Origin: Chryseobacterium gleum
GTDB taxonomy: Bacteria; Bacteroidota; Bacteroidia; Flavobacteriales_F; PHOS-HE28
DNA length: 45,675 nt
Direction of reading: 5' to 3'
Assembly (NCBI GenBank): GCA_945872795.1
Contig: CAMCAZ010000025.1
Coordinates: forward strand, 1 to 45,675
Positions 26,303 to 35,119 of this stretch are shown piece by piece. The position numbers were made by a program, and so were the translations under genes. Each line of letters opens with the position of its first letter. Position 1 is the first letter of the stretch. The notes under the pieces are model-generated. The model was not told the DNA's origin and made no database searches. It saw only the letters and a list, made by a program, of their open reading frames with translations.

Positions 26303-29300
26303 CTACGTGGGCTTTCGCGGGTGCATGCTGGCGATCGCAGGCCCGTGTTCGATGATCACGGCAGATGGGTCGATATCCTCGAGCCGCGGACAGCCCGCAA
26401 GACGCATCGCTGTCGTCAACTCCTCGCGCAGCGTCGCGAGCACGCGGGAAACACCCGCTTCGCCATCGGTCGCCAATCCCCACAGCACTGGCCGACCTAC
26501 GAGGACGGCGTCCGCGCCCAGCGCCAGCGCCTTGAAGACGTGCTCTCCTCGGCGCACTCCGCCGTCGATGAGCAGAGGTACCCGATAGCCTCCACGGTCC
26601 AGCTCTTTACGAACCGATGGGAGCACCTCCAAGGCGGAGGGCGCCGAGTCGAACTGTCGTCCTCCATGGTTTGACAGAACGATGCCAGAGACACCGAGGT
26701 CCAAGGCGCGCAGTGCATCGTCGGGTCGCATGACCCCCTTGAGCCAAACCGGGCAGCGGGAGATCTTCAGCAACCACACAAGGTCGTCCCAGGACAACGT
26801 GGGGTCCTTGGCGCGCTCGAAGGCGAGCAGGCGGGAGTTCGTGTCGCCCGCGATACCGTCAAGGTGCGGGAGGGTCACGCCGGCACCGATCGAGAACCCG
26901 TTTCGAATGTCGGCTTCGCGCCGACCAGACACCGGCGCGTCGACGGTGAGCACAAGCGCCTTGCAGCCGGCGGCAGCTGCCCTATGTACCAATCTCTCGG
27001 TCACTGCCCTGTCCTTTAGAACGTAAAGCTGGAGCAGCCCCGGCAGGTCTTCGCCTAGCTCCGCAGTCACCTCCTCCACCGGCCTCGTGGAGAGCGTGCT
27101 CAGGATCATCCCCACACCGAGTTTCCTGCACGCCCTTGCGACGGCGATCTCGCCGTCGGGGTGGGCGAGCTGGTGCATCGCCATGGGCGCGATGATCATC
27201 GGATAGCCGAGGCTCTTGCCCAAGATGTCTCGCTGCGTGGATATACGGCCGACGTCGAGCAGCACACGCGGCGGGTAAAGAACGCGATCGAACGAGACCA
27301 AGTTACGGCGTAGGGCGAGGTTGTCCCCGGATCCGCTGGCGTAGTAGTCGAAGACGGGCACGGGCAGTTTGGCGCGGGCTGCGTCCTCGAAATCCTTGAT
27401 ATTGACGAGCTGATGCGGGGCCGGGTCGGCGTCCGCACGTTGGCGGCGTGCGTGAACCGCCCGGTGTGGCGGGATGACGGTGCCGTCCGTGACAACGGCG
27501 CCAGCTTCGATGATGCTGAACGCGCCTAGCTCAGATGCCACCCCAGCCTTGCAGGTGCGAAAGATCAACGTATGGCGTTCGACCGAGTGACCGAAAAGCA
27601 GGGAGCGATGATTGAGCACGGAGCCTGCCTCGATGGATTTGAGATCGTATTCTGACCCCAGGCAAGAACTAAACAGCCACGTACTCGGCCCCACTGCGGC
27701 TCCGAGCGCACGGTAGAGCAGGGGCATCATTTTGGTGCCCCGAAGATGCAAGAGGGTCCGCTCGACATCCATCAGGAGCGCCTCCATCGCGATCCAGCGA
27801 ACCCACATCATGCCGTACGCGCGGTGCTCGCCCTCCTTGACACGCCCGAGCACCAGCCACTTGGCTGCTGGCAACAACAATACCTTCATCCCGCGCGGCA
27901 ATAGGAGCGCAACCGGGAGCAGTGCGGCGACGAGCCATCCTGGCTCTGTCGACAGTCCGCGCAGTGCGAGGCCGAGCAGGATGAAACCGGGGATCTGCAT
28001 GCCGACCACAAGTACGAGCTGCAGGATGATGAGCAGTCCCTGCAGACCCGCATAGGTGAACGGACCACATGTATCGGGCTCCAGGTTGGTCTCACCGACC
28101 ACGCGCGGTGGCCGTCCCACGAGGATGCCGGCGGGCGGTGACACATCGTCACCGCCGTATCGACTCAGGTCTCCCAGCAGGCTGCTTTCCGCGAGCCGGG
28201 CGCCGGGCATGAGGAGGCAAGAGTTCGCCACGATGGCTCGTTTCGACACCACCACCTCGCTCGTCGCTCCCGTCAAAGGGTCATGGGGGAACAGGCAAAC
28301 ATTGCCCGCCACCATGGCGCCATCCGCAAACGCCACCAGTTCCGGCTCTGCCGTGTATGGCGCGGCGATGAACGGCCGCGCCCCCACACGCGTGCCGAGG
28401 AGTTGGTACCACCACTTCATCGCGTGCGACATCACGTTCAGTCGCAGAAAAATCATGAAATGTGGTACGTCAATAAGGCGGGAGTAGACCCAGTGGGACG
28501 CTGTCGGTGTGGCGCCCGCCTCCAGGCGACCGAGCAGAAGCCGCTTCCAAGCGACGACGAGCAGGAAATATACCGCAGGAAGGACGGCCTGCGTGCCCAC
28601 GGCCAGCATGGCGAAAAAAGCGAGGTTCACGGCCGCGTCGCCTGTGCCGGCGAGCAGTGCCCAAAGGTCGGGCGCCGTAGCTACCCGAGTCAGCAGAAAT
28701 GCTGTCACACCGATCGCCCCCGTAACCGTGTAGGCGACCAGCAAGTACCCGAGCAGGCGCACGGCAAGAGGCGGTGAGAGTATCGGTGCTCCGGACGATG
28801 GTTCACCCGGACCTGTATCGAGGCCGAGGACTCGATGGTCGGCCTGCACGTCGGCCGGTCCGAAAACCGAAGCCTGCTGGCCGATCACGGCCCGCTCACC
28901 GATACGGATGGGACGCAGGACGAGCGCGTCTGTGGTCAGTAGGGCAGGCTGGAGGTTTGCGTCCCTGGCGACGTAGGCGTCCGCGCCAACCTCGACGAGG
29001 TCCAGGTCCTGCAGGTCGGCGGCGTAGATACGCGCGCCCTTGGCGATGCGCGCGCCGCAGAACCGGTAGAAGACGTTCAACGCGCCAGAGCCCCGGAGCA
29101 CGCCCAGCGTCGGCTCCAGGCTGCGGAACAGGTTGTTGATTGCGAGCCACCGGTGGTAGGCCAGTCCGCCGAGGGTGTAACGACCGGCGCGCTGTCGCCC
29201 CAGGATCGCCCACTTGAGGCAGAGTGCGCCGACCATCGTCAGGACCATTACCGCGGCGAGCATCAACGGTCCGAGGAGGAACAGCTCCAACGGCGACACG

Positions 29301-31774
29301 ACGCCTGCCAAATACTGGGCCGCCAAAAGGACGGGAATGGTACTGAACACGAAGAGGCCGGCCCGGATCAATAAGCTCAGCGCCTGCAAACCCATTGCGA
29401 CCGGCGCGGCGAGAGGTCGTCCTACCGTGGGCTCGGCATCGGGCGACGGTGACGCTTGGCTCGCACGGGCGCGTTCCTCGAGGGGACCCTCCGGTCGAGG
29501 CGCTCGCTCTCGGAATTGGGCCACAAGCCCCGCGATCGTGGGGTTCTCGTACAGCAAGGAGGCCGGGGTCTGGACGCCGAATCTCATCTGAAGCTGGTCG
29601 ATGAGGTCGAGTGCCCCGAGCGAATCGAGCCCGGCGTTGAAGAGTGAAGCGTCATCCCTGATCTCGGCTGCATTTACCCCGACGTTCTGCAGGATCTGCA
29701 GGATGACCTCTCTCGTGTCCTGTTTCGGCGAGATCGGCGAAGTTTGCTGCACCTCGTGCATCTGCTTCACCTTCATCGCGAGGAGCTGCTCTCGCAGTTC
29801 CGCTTTGCGGACCTTTCCCGTCGGGGTGAGCGGCAACTCGTTCAGGAGGTGAACGCGTCGTGGCACTTTGTAAGTGGCGAGGAGCTGCTTGCACCGGGCG
29901 ATCACTCGCTCGGCGGTAACGGACGGCGTGGAGCAGACGACCGCAAGTTCGACCACTTCACCGAGATCGGCGTGGGGCATCGAGAGCGCGGCACACTGCT
30001 TGACATCCTTAATGCCGGACACAACCAGCTCAACTTCGGAGGCGAAGACGTTCTCTCCACCAACGTTGATCATGTCTTTGCTGCGCCCCGAGATGTTCAG
30101 GGTCCCTTTGGCATCGAGGTAGCCGAGGTCTCCACTCAGAAAGAACCCGTCGTTCGTGAACCCCTGCTTGGGAGGCGGGACGATCTTGCCGTCCGCTAGC
30201 TGAGCCTGGAACACCGTCAAGCCGCGGACAGCCACTTCGCCGACGGTCCCGGCAGGGACCTCCGCATGGTCCTCGTCGACGATCTTCAGGGATAGGGTTG
30301 GGAGGACGACCATGCCCTCCTCGAGCGGGCGCTTCGTTTCGTTCTTGAATGACGCGTGGCAGGTGATCTCCGTCATACCATAGCCTTGGATGAAGTCGCA
30401 CCCAAAGACTTCCATCGTCTTGCGAACAAGGGTCGGATCCGGAGCAGCGCCGCCCGTGAGAATCCAGCGCAGGTGAGGGAAGGCCATACCCTTGGCGGTG
30501 CCGGACAACACCATCAGCTTGAGCATCGACGGAGAGATCTTGCACATGCTTACCTCGTCGTCGGCCATGGTGCGGATCACTTCCTTGAAGTCGAGCGGGT
30601 TCGCGCTGAATACATGACGCGCTCCGAGCATCATTCCGATCCAGACGAACGCCGCGTCGCCCACGTGGAACATCGGACCGAAGTGGCCCCAGCAGTGAAC
30701 GTCGTCGTCGCGGAGCGACAGCGCAGAAATGGTGGCGAGCGTGTGTGCAACGACGTTGACGTGCGAGTGCAGTATCACCTTGGGCGTTCCGGTCGTCCCC
30801 GATGTCCCGAAACACTGGAGGTACTCTTCAGGCGCCGGGTCGGGAGCAGAGATGGTCGGGAGGTGCTCCGACAGCAGCGTTTCCCAGAGCACGCTCTTGA
30901 ACCCCGGCAACCGATGGCTGTCGTCGTCGAGCCATACGATGGCCTGCACGGGAAGCTGTTCCGGGTCGATCTGGGCGAGGAGTGGCGCGAAGGCGCTCGA
31001 TGTGACCAGCACGCCCGCTCCCGAGGTCCGCAGGACGCCCTGTAGCTCCGCGGCGGAGAGGCGGTGATTGGTGGGGAAGACGATCGACCCGGACAGAGCG
31101 GATGCGAAGTACACCTCCATCAGTGGTTCACAGTTGGGCAGCAGCGTGGCGATAACGGCCTGTCCTTCGGTCGGCGGCTGCAAGGCGGCCAGGGAGCCGG
31201 CGAGGCGCTCGATGCGGGATCGCACCTGTGCGTAGGTGATCCACTCGCCGTCCACCCGGTAGGCGGGCCTTTGTGCGAATTTCTCGCAAGAGTCCCGGAA
31301 CAGCTGCGCCATCGTCATGCCCGTATCGACCCCTGCCCGTGCCGCGGCGGACTCCGTGGCCGCGTGCCTGCGGATCGTCGCCCGGACGCGGTTCGCGAGG
31401 TTCGAGCCGAGCGCTTGGTAAAAGCGCCCGGCGAATTGGGGCACGGACCGACACCTGTCGTCGAGGACAGTACGTGGAAGCACCAGGACTCGCGCTGTCG
31501 AGAGCGCCGTGACGGACATGACGGTCGTCCCGTAGTCGAGGTAGGCCAGTCCCCCGACGAGCGCTCCAGGGGTCGCCGTCTCGCCCGGGGGCGGCATGCC
31601 TGGCATTTGGATAGACAGCCTTCCCTCCACCAGCACGTAAACCGCCTCCGGTTTTACGCCCTTATCGAACAGCATCTCCCCTGCCGAGAGATCGCGAGTG
31701 TGACCGTGGGCCAGCAACCAGTCGATATCGGCGTCGTCAAACCACCCCAGAAACGAGTCGAGCTCTCTGTACAT
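26303..31774 (-). CDS. giant fusion enzyme: cNMP-like domain, adenylation, carrier, Pls-type membrane region, FMN alpha-hydroxy-acid dehydrogenase
   Basis: 1,823 residues. Order: cNMP-binding-like domain (about 10-135); AMP-forming ligase/adenylation domain (about 155-665) with GTSGTTGTPK (323-332), GYGMTE (464-469), SGDLGYLD (547-554) and Lys654 in PTGK; carrier protein (about 688-755) with phosphopantetheine Ser718 in GLDSLG; a roughly 630-residue membrane region (about 795-1430) with several helix groups and left-handed-helix hexapeptide stretches, resembling the terminal region of epsilon-poly-lysine synthetase Pls and PosA; an FMN-dependent hydroxy-acid dehydrogenase (about 1455-1815) with YYASG, LQLY, Lys1679, SNHGGR (His1703, Arg1706) and DGGVRRG. 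All key catalytic residues are present. The cyclic-nucleotide pocket has GG and T where GE and R normally contact phosphate, so it may not bind cAMP. The adenylation domain resembles acyl/aryl-CoA ligases more than amino-acid domains. Substrate unknown. Flanks are broken genes, suggesting acquisition. Confidence 0.88.
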   Translation of the reverse strand: MYRELDSFLGWFDDADIDWLLAHGHTRDLSAGEMLFDKGVKPEAVYVLVEGRLSIQMPGMPPPGETATPGALVGGLAYLDYGTTVMSVTALSTARVLVLPRTVLDDRCRSVPQFAGRFYQALGSNLANRVRATIRRHAATESAAARAGVDTGMTMAQLFRDSCEKFAQRPAYRVDGEWITYAQVRSRIERLAGSLAALQPPTEGQAVIATLLPNCEPLMEVYFASALSGSIVFPTNHRLSAAELQGVLRTSGAGVLVTSSAFAPLLAQIDPEQLPVQAIVWLDDDSHRLPGFKSVLWETLLSEHLPTISAPDPAPEEYLQCFGTSGTTGTPKVILHSHVNVVAHTLATISALSLRDDDVHCWGHFGPMFHVGDAAFVWIGMMLGARHVFSANPLDFKEVIRTMADDEVSMCKISPSMLKLMVLSGTAKGMAFPHLRWILTGGAAPDPTLVRKTMEVFGCDFIQGYGMTEITCHASFKNETKRPLEEGMVVLPTLSLKIVDEDHAEVPAGTVGEVAVRGLTVFQAQLADGKIVPPPKQGFTNDGFFLSGDLGYLDAKGTLNISGRSKDMINVGGENVFASEVELVVSGIKDVKQCAALSMPHADLGEVVELAVVCSTPSVTAERVIARCKQLLATYKVPRRVHLLNELPLTPTGKVRKAELREQLLAMKVKQMHEVQQTSPISPKQDTREVILQILQNVGVNAAEIRDDASLFNAGLDSLGALDLIDQLQMRFGVQTPASLLYENPTIAGLVAQFRERAPRPEGPLEERARASQASPSPDAEPTVGRPLAAPVAMGLQALSLLIRAGLFVFSTIPVLLAAQYLAGVVSPLELFLLGPLMLAAVMVLTMVGALCLKWAILGRQRAGRYTLGGLAYHRWLAINNLFRSLEPTLGVLRGSGALNVFYRFCGARIAKGARIYAADLQDLDLVEVGADAYVARDANLQPALLTTDALVLRPIRIGERAVIGQQASVFGPADVQADHRVLGLDTGPGEPSSGAPILSPPLAVRLLGYLLVAYTVTGAIGVTAFLLTRVATAPDLWALLAGTGDAAVNLAFFAMLAVGTQAVLPAVYFLLVVAWKRLLLGRLEAGATPTASHWVYSRLIDVPHFMIFLRLNVMSHAMKWWYQLLGTRVGARPFIAAPYTAEPELVAFADGAMVAGNVCLFPHDPLTGATSEVVVSKRAIVANSCLLMPGARLAESSLLGDLSRYGGDDVSPPAGILVGRPPRVVGETNLEPDTCGPFTYAGLQGLLIILQLVLVVGMQIPGFILLGLALRGLSTEPGWLVAALLPVALLLPRGMKVLLLPAAKWLVLGRVKEGEHRAYGMMWVRWIAMEALLMDVERTLLHLRGTKMMPLLYRALGAAVGPSTWLFSSCLGSEYDLKSIEAGSVLNHRSLLFGHSVERHTLIFRTCKAGVASELGAFSIIEAGAVVTDGTVIPPHRAVHARRQRADADPAPHQLVNIKDFEDAARAKLPVPVFDYYASGSGDNLALRRNLVSFDRVLYPPRVLLDVGRISTQRDILGKSLGYPMIIAPMAMHQLAHPDGEIAVARACRKLGVGMILSTLSTRPVEEVTAELGEDLPGLLQLYVLKDRAVTERLVHRAAAAGCKALVLTVDAPVSGRREADIRNGFSIGAGVTLPHLDGIAGDTNSRLLAFERAKDPTLSWDDLVWLLKISRCPVWLKGVMRPDDALRALDLGVSGIVLSNHGGRQFDSAPSALEVLPSVRKELDRGGYRVPLLIDGGVRRGEHVFKALALGADAVLVGRPVLWGLATDGEAGVSRVLATLREELTTAMRLAGCPRLEDIDPSAVIIEHGPAIASMHPRKPT

Positions 31775-31992
31775 CAGCGTGTCTTGTTGATGAAAAGTTG
31801 ATCACAGGCAATAGACCTGTCACAGGGCCGCAGAGTTATAAAAATAGTTGGGATCATGGGTGCCGCGGCGAGTCGGTATTGGATGTGGAGCGGGTAGCCA
31901 TGAACACCCAAGGCATAGTCTCCAACGGTCATTTGGTCGGCCTTATGGATTTTGAGCAACGCTACAAACTCGTAGAGGTCTTTGCTCAGCAT
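31774..31992 (-). pseudogene. truncated nucleotidyltransferase, N-terminal part
   Basis: From the ATG at 31992 the frame reads MLSKDLYEFVALLKIHKADQ, then VGDYALGVHGYP, matching the start of small MNT/AbiEii-like nucleotidyltransferases, which usually continue GYPR-x-T-x-DLDIWI. Here similarity stops after GYP; the metal-binding DLD is missing, and the frame runs as unrelated sequence to a TGA that overlaps the ATG of the giant gene (TGATG). The break appears to mark the insertion junction. Confidence 0.6.
31804..31820. promoter_or_regulatory. short inverted repeat upstream of the giant gene
   Basis: ACAGG, 7 bases, CCTGT, embedded in a longer imperfect TGTGA-containing stretch about 30-47 bases before the ATG at 31774. 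It could be an operator; the arms are short and the match may be chance. Confidence 0.2.
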
Positions 31993-32122
31993 GTTCGGGT
32001 CCCATGTGTTGTTGGCGAAGAAACTCAATGGCCGTCAGGCGCGCTTCCAACGGCTGCTGCCGCCAGTACTCCCGGTCGCTTTACAGCGACTTCAGGGACA
32101 CGATGCGTATGCTACGTTCCAT
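31943..32122 (-). pseudogene. small partner protein of the nucleotidyltransferase, with nonsense codon
   Basis: The ATG at 32122 opens MERSIRIVSLKSL, then a TAA at 32081-32083, then SDREYWRQQPLEARLTAIEF in the same frame. The D-x-EYW-x(5)-E-R-A-EFLRQQ pattern is that of small proteins encoded just before MNT-type nucleotidyltransferases. The ATG lies 4 bases after the stop of the gene at 32127, so three genes once formed a unit. Confidence 0.55.
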
Positions 32123-32126
32123 GCCA

Positions 32127-32324
32127 TCAAGATAATGGAAGCACGTCCTTCAGGGTCCGCTTCTTCAACTTGCCAGAACGCATGCGCGCCACATGGTCCA
32201 ACGCAGTGCTCAGCGAGGAACGCAACTTCAGCATCTGCTCGCAGTGGCGCAGCTTCTCCACTCGCGCGTTCCACTCCTCCACGGGAACCTGAACGGCCTG
32301 CACGGTGCCGTCGGCAATATTCAC
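32127..32324 (-). CDS. antitoxin-like small protein
   Basis: 65 residues from a GTG. Sequence VPVEEWNARVEKLRHCEQML followed by a helix and a basic KLKKRTLKDVL end resembles short helical proteins often annotated in Bacteroidota as antitoxins; several begin with a V-P-EEW motif. It is the first gene of the broken nucleotidyltransferase unit and the only intact one. Identification is moderate. Confidence 0.5.
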   Translation of the reverse strand: MNIADGTVQAVQVPVEEWNARVEKLRHCEQMLKLRSSLSTALDHVARMRSGKLKKRTLKDVLPLS

Positions 32325-32384
32325 CTAGCGCATCGGGACGTTCATCCCCCAAAGGTGCGCGCGCTTCCCCGCTATGACCAGCCT

Positions 32385-34430
32385 TCACCGCCCCCGCCTC
32401 CACACCACGAACGCCCCGCCCCCCGGCGCCAGATCCAACCGCAACGTGCGCGGCAGCGTACCAACGGCGTAACGTTCCGTCGTGTGCACGTACCGCTCCG
32501 GCGCCGTTTCCCAATGCGCGTCCGGTGCGTCGGTGATGCGGTCCACCTGCCAGTCCGCGGTGGGGTCCAGGAAGTCTAGCGGGAGATCCACGGTGAAGGG
32601 TTGATCGTTGGTGATGGCCCCCACGGCCCAGTCGCCGTTGGCCGAGCGGCGCGCCACCACCACATGGTCCCCCACGGCGGCGGAGAGCACGCGCGTCTCC
32701 ACCACGTCTGCGTCCCAGGACCCGAAGAGCGGCAACGCGGGGTGGCCCGCGTAGTTCGTGAACACATCGGCGGCCATCTGCAGCGGACTGTATAGCACCA
32801 CCCACAGCGCCAGCTGGTGCGCCACGGTGCTGTGCACGCGGCACACCGTGCCCGGCTTCTCCTGCCCGTTCCACGGCACGTGCGCGCCGCGCTTCGCGTA
32901 GGTCACGTCCACGATGCCGGGCGTGTAGTCCATGGGGCCGGCCAGCCCGCGCGTGAAGGGCAGCAGCGCCGTGTGCCCCGGCGGATTGCCATCGCTCCAC
33001 GCCTCCCACTCCTGGCCGCGCACGCCCTCGCCCGTCATCAGGTTCGGCCAGGTGCGGCACAGGCCCGTGGGCTTGATGCACTCGTGCACGTCGAGCATGA
33101 TCCCATGCTGCGCGGCCAGCTCCGTCACGCGCTGGAAGTGGCGCACCATGTACTGCCCGAAATGGTGCTCACCGGCCGGACGCACCGCCCCGGCATAGCC
33201 CGTCTTCACCACGCGGATGCCCAGCGCGCGGCACCGCGCGAAGGCCTGCGCCATCACCGCCTCGTAGTGCGGCACGTCGCCGCCGGTCTCGTGGTGACCG
33301 ATCAGCTGCACGCCGCGTTCGCGCGCATGGGCCGCCACGCGCTCCAGGTCCAGGTCGGGCGCGGGCGTCACCTGGTCGAAGCCGGCATCGGCGCCCCAGC
33401 GGTCCCAGCCCGTGTTCCAGCCTTCGAGCAGCACCGCGTCCACGCCGGCATCGGACGCGGCATCGATGCAGGCCAGCGCGCGTGCGGTGGTGGCGCCGTG
33501 GCGCTCACCGGGCGTCCACGTGTGCGTGCCCAGGTGCATCTCCCACCAGATGCCCATGTAGGTCATCGGGCGGATCCACGTGGTGTTGGCGATGCGGCAG
33601 GGTTCGTTCAGGTTGAGCAGGAGGTCCGAGGAGAGCAGGCCCGCCGCATCGGGGCCCACCAGCAGCACGCGCCACGGGGTGCGCAGCGCGCCCACGCACT
33701 TCACGCGCGTGCCATCGGCCCAGGGCACCAGGTCGGTGCGGTACACGCCGCGCGCGTCCTGCTTCAGCGTCATGGCGGGGTGGTCCACCAGCACGGCTTC
33801 GTGCACGGCCAGGTGGATGCCCTCGCGCGTGCGCATCGTCAGCGGTGTGTTCACCCAGGTGGCCTCGCGCAGGGGCGTGTGCTGGAAGCGCTGCTCCTGC
33901 GTGTCGTAGTCGGCCCAGGCCCACCACGCCTCGGCATCCAGGGGCAGGGCCAGCTCGCTCAGCTCCTCCAGCACCACCAGGCTGTCGCCGGGCGCACGTG
34001 CGGGCACCACGCAGCGGAAGGCCACACCCTCATCGCTCACGCGGAACTCCACCTGCATGCGACGCCGCTCGTCGTTGGCCTCGCGCACGTGCCAGCGCAG
34101 CCAGCGATGGTGGTCGCGTACGCGCCGCTGCGGCCCCCACACCGCTGTCCAGGTGCTATCGTACACGCCCAGCGCGCGGCGCTCCAGCACCAGCCCCTGT
34201 TGCAGCGTATCGCCGCCGCGGAACACGAACCCGAGGCGGGAAGGCGCCACCAGTTGAACCGGCTGTGCACCATGCGTGATCGTGTAGGTGGGCGCACCGT
34301 GTGCATCCAGCCACAGACGCAGGTGCAGGTCGCCGGAGGGCGATGCCAGGCTGTCTGCCACAACTACCTGGCCGATGGCGCTGGCATGCACCAGAAGTGC
34401 AGCAGCCAGGAGGGTGAACTTGCGGAGCAT
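32385..34430 (-). CDS. GH97 glycoside hydrolase, SusB-like inverting alpha-glucosidase
   Basis: 681 residues, signal peptide MLRKFTLLAAALLVHASAIG. The ATG at 34430 is used; the frame upstream is long but not signal-like. N-terminal beta-sandwich (about 25-290), a (beta/alpha)8 catalytic barrel (about 295-560) and a C-terminal beta domain. HECIKPTGLCR and GVRGQEW place two glutamates 24 residues apart, the spacing of base and acid in SusB. Upstream the barrel has VVKTGYAGAV, where retaining GH97 enzymes have an aspartate, so an inverting alpha-glucosidase acting on malto-oligosaccharides is likely. Periplasmic. No SusC/SusD neighbours. Broken copies of the same gene's 5' end lie at 39.8 and 40.9 kb. 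Confidence 0.9.
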   Translation of the reverse strand: MLRKFTLLAAALLVHASAIGQVVVADSLASPSGDLHLRLWLDAHGAPTYTITHGAQPVQLVAPSRLGFVFRGGDTLQQGLVLERRALGVYDSTWTAVWGPQRRVRDHHRWLRWHVREANDERRRMQVEFRVSDEGVAFRCVVPARAPGDSLVVLEELSELALPLDAEAWWAWADYDTQEQRFQHTPLREATWVNTPLTMRTREGIHLAVHEAVLVDHPAMTLKQDARGVYRTDLVPWADGTRVKCVGALRTPWRVLLVGPDAAGLLSSDLLLNLNEPCRIANTTWIRPMTYMGIWWEMHLGTHTWTPGERHGATTARALACIDAASDAGVDAVLLEGWNTGWDRWGADAGFDQVTPAPDLDLERVAAHARERGVQLIGHHETGGDVPHYEAVMAQAFARCRALGIRVVKTGYAGAVRPAGEHHFGQYMVRHFQRVTELAAQHGIMLDVHECIKPTGLCRTWPNLMTGEGVRGQEWEAWSDGNPPGHTALLPFTRGLAGPMDYTPGIVDVTYAKRGAHVPWNGQEKPGTVCRVHSTVAHQLALWVVLYSPLQMAADVFTNYAGHPALPLFGSWDADVVETRVLSAAVGDHVVVARRSANGDWAVGAITNDQPFTVDLPLDFLDPTADWQVDRITDAPDAHWETAPERYVHTTERYAVGTLPRTLRLDLAPGGGAFVVWRRGR

Positions 34431-34717
34431 GCACTGGCGAAGATCGGTGTGGAGGGGCGCATGGATCATCAGCACCGGGGACCGCCACCCGAAAGCAGGA
34501 ACCATGGAAAACCATGGGCCGAAGGCAATGTGAAGAAGCCGTTTGGGCAGCACTCCTGTTATGGGTTCTACCGCACAACCCACGCCCGGGCCGCCCCCAT
34601 GACCGATCGGTGCCTGCACCTTCCCGCACGTTGCTCGGTTGCGCACCCTTCGCACATGGCGCAGTGCCTCGCCGCAAGGCCAGTACGATATCGCCAGTCC
34701 CGTGTACGGTCCATGTA
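34431..34717. other. gap between GH97 gene and response regulator
   Basis: 287 bases with no convincing gene on either strand. It contains CCATGG-AAAA-CCATGG at 34502-34517, a small perfect palindrome. No clear promoter consensus or terminator was seen, although the GH97 promoter must lie here. Confidence 0.4.
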
Positions 34718-35119
34718 CTACAGGGCCATGGCCTCGCGCACCGTGCGCTCCAGGTCCGCCGGGTCCCATGGCTTGATCATGTAGCGGAACAGCTGGATCC
34801 GACGGATGGACTCCACCACGGCATTCATGTCCGCCTGTCCCGTGAGCATCACTTTTCGCGCATCCGGAAGGCGCTCGTTGAGCAATTCGAGGAGTTCGTC
34901 GCCCTTCATGGGGTGCATCTGGTAGTCCACGATCGTGAGGGCGATCTCACCCCCATGCGCAAGATGCTCATCCACCAGCTCGATCGCCTCGGCCCCTGAC
35001 GATGCACATAACAGGGACACCTCCACACCAAGCACATGGCGCAGATGGATGCGCAGCGTGGTAAGGATCAGGGGCTCATCGTCCACCAACAGTATGGCCT
35101 GCGCTGGTTCGTTCGTCAT
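34718..35119 (-). CDS. receiver-only response regulator
   Basis: 133 residues from the ATG at 35119 (MTNEPAQAILLVDDEPLILT); the receiver fold begins there. Acidic pair Asp13/Asp14, phospho-acceptor Asp65 (IVDYQM), Thr93 and Lys116 are all present, so it should be phosphorylatable. There is no output domain, as in CheY, so it acts by protein interaction or as a phosphate shuttle. The start overlaps the end of the histidine kinase gene by 44 bases, and with the H-NOX gene it forms one operon. Confidence 0.9.
   Translation of the reverse strand: MTNEPAQAILLVDDEPLILTTLRIHLRHVLGVEVSLLCASSGAEAIELVDEHLAHGGEIALTIVDYQMHPMKGDELLELLNERLPDARKVMLTGQADMNAVVESIRRIQLFRYMIKPWDPADLERTVREAMAL

Noticed and set aside
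26303-31774. classical NRPS making a peptide
   Set aside because: There is no condensation or thioesterase domain, and the adenylation domain resembles acyl/aryl ligases; only one carrier is present.
32817-34784. 655-codon plus-strand ORF over the GH97 gene
   Set aside because: Arg/His-rich antisense shadow; the minus strand carries the GH97 catalytic motifs.
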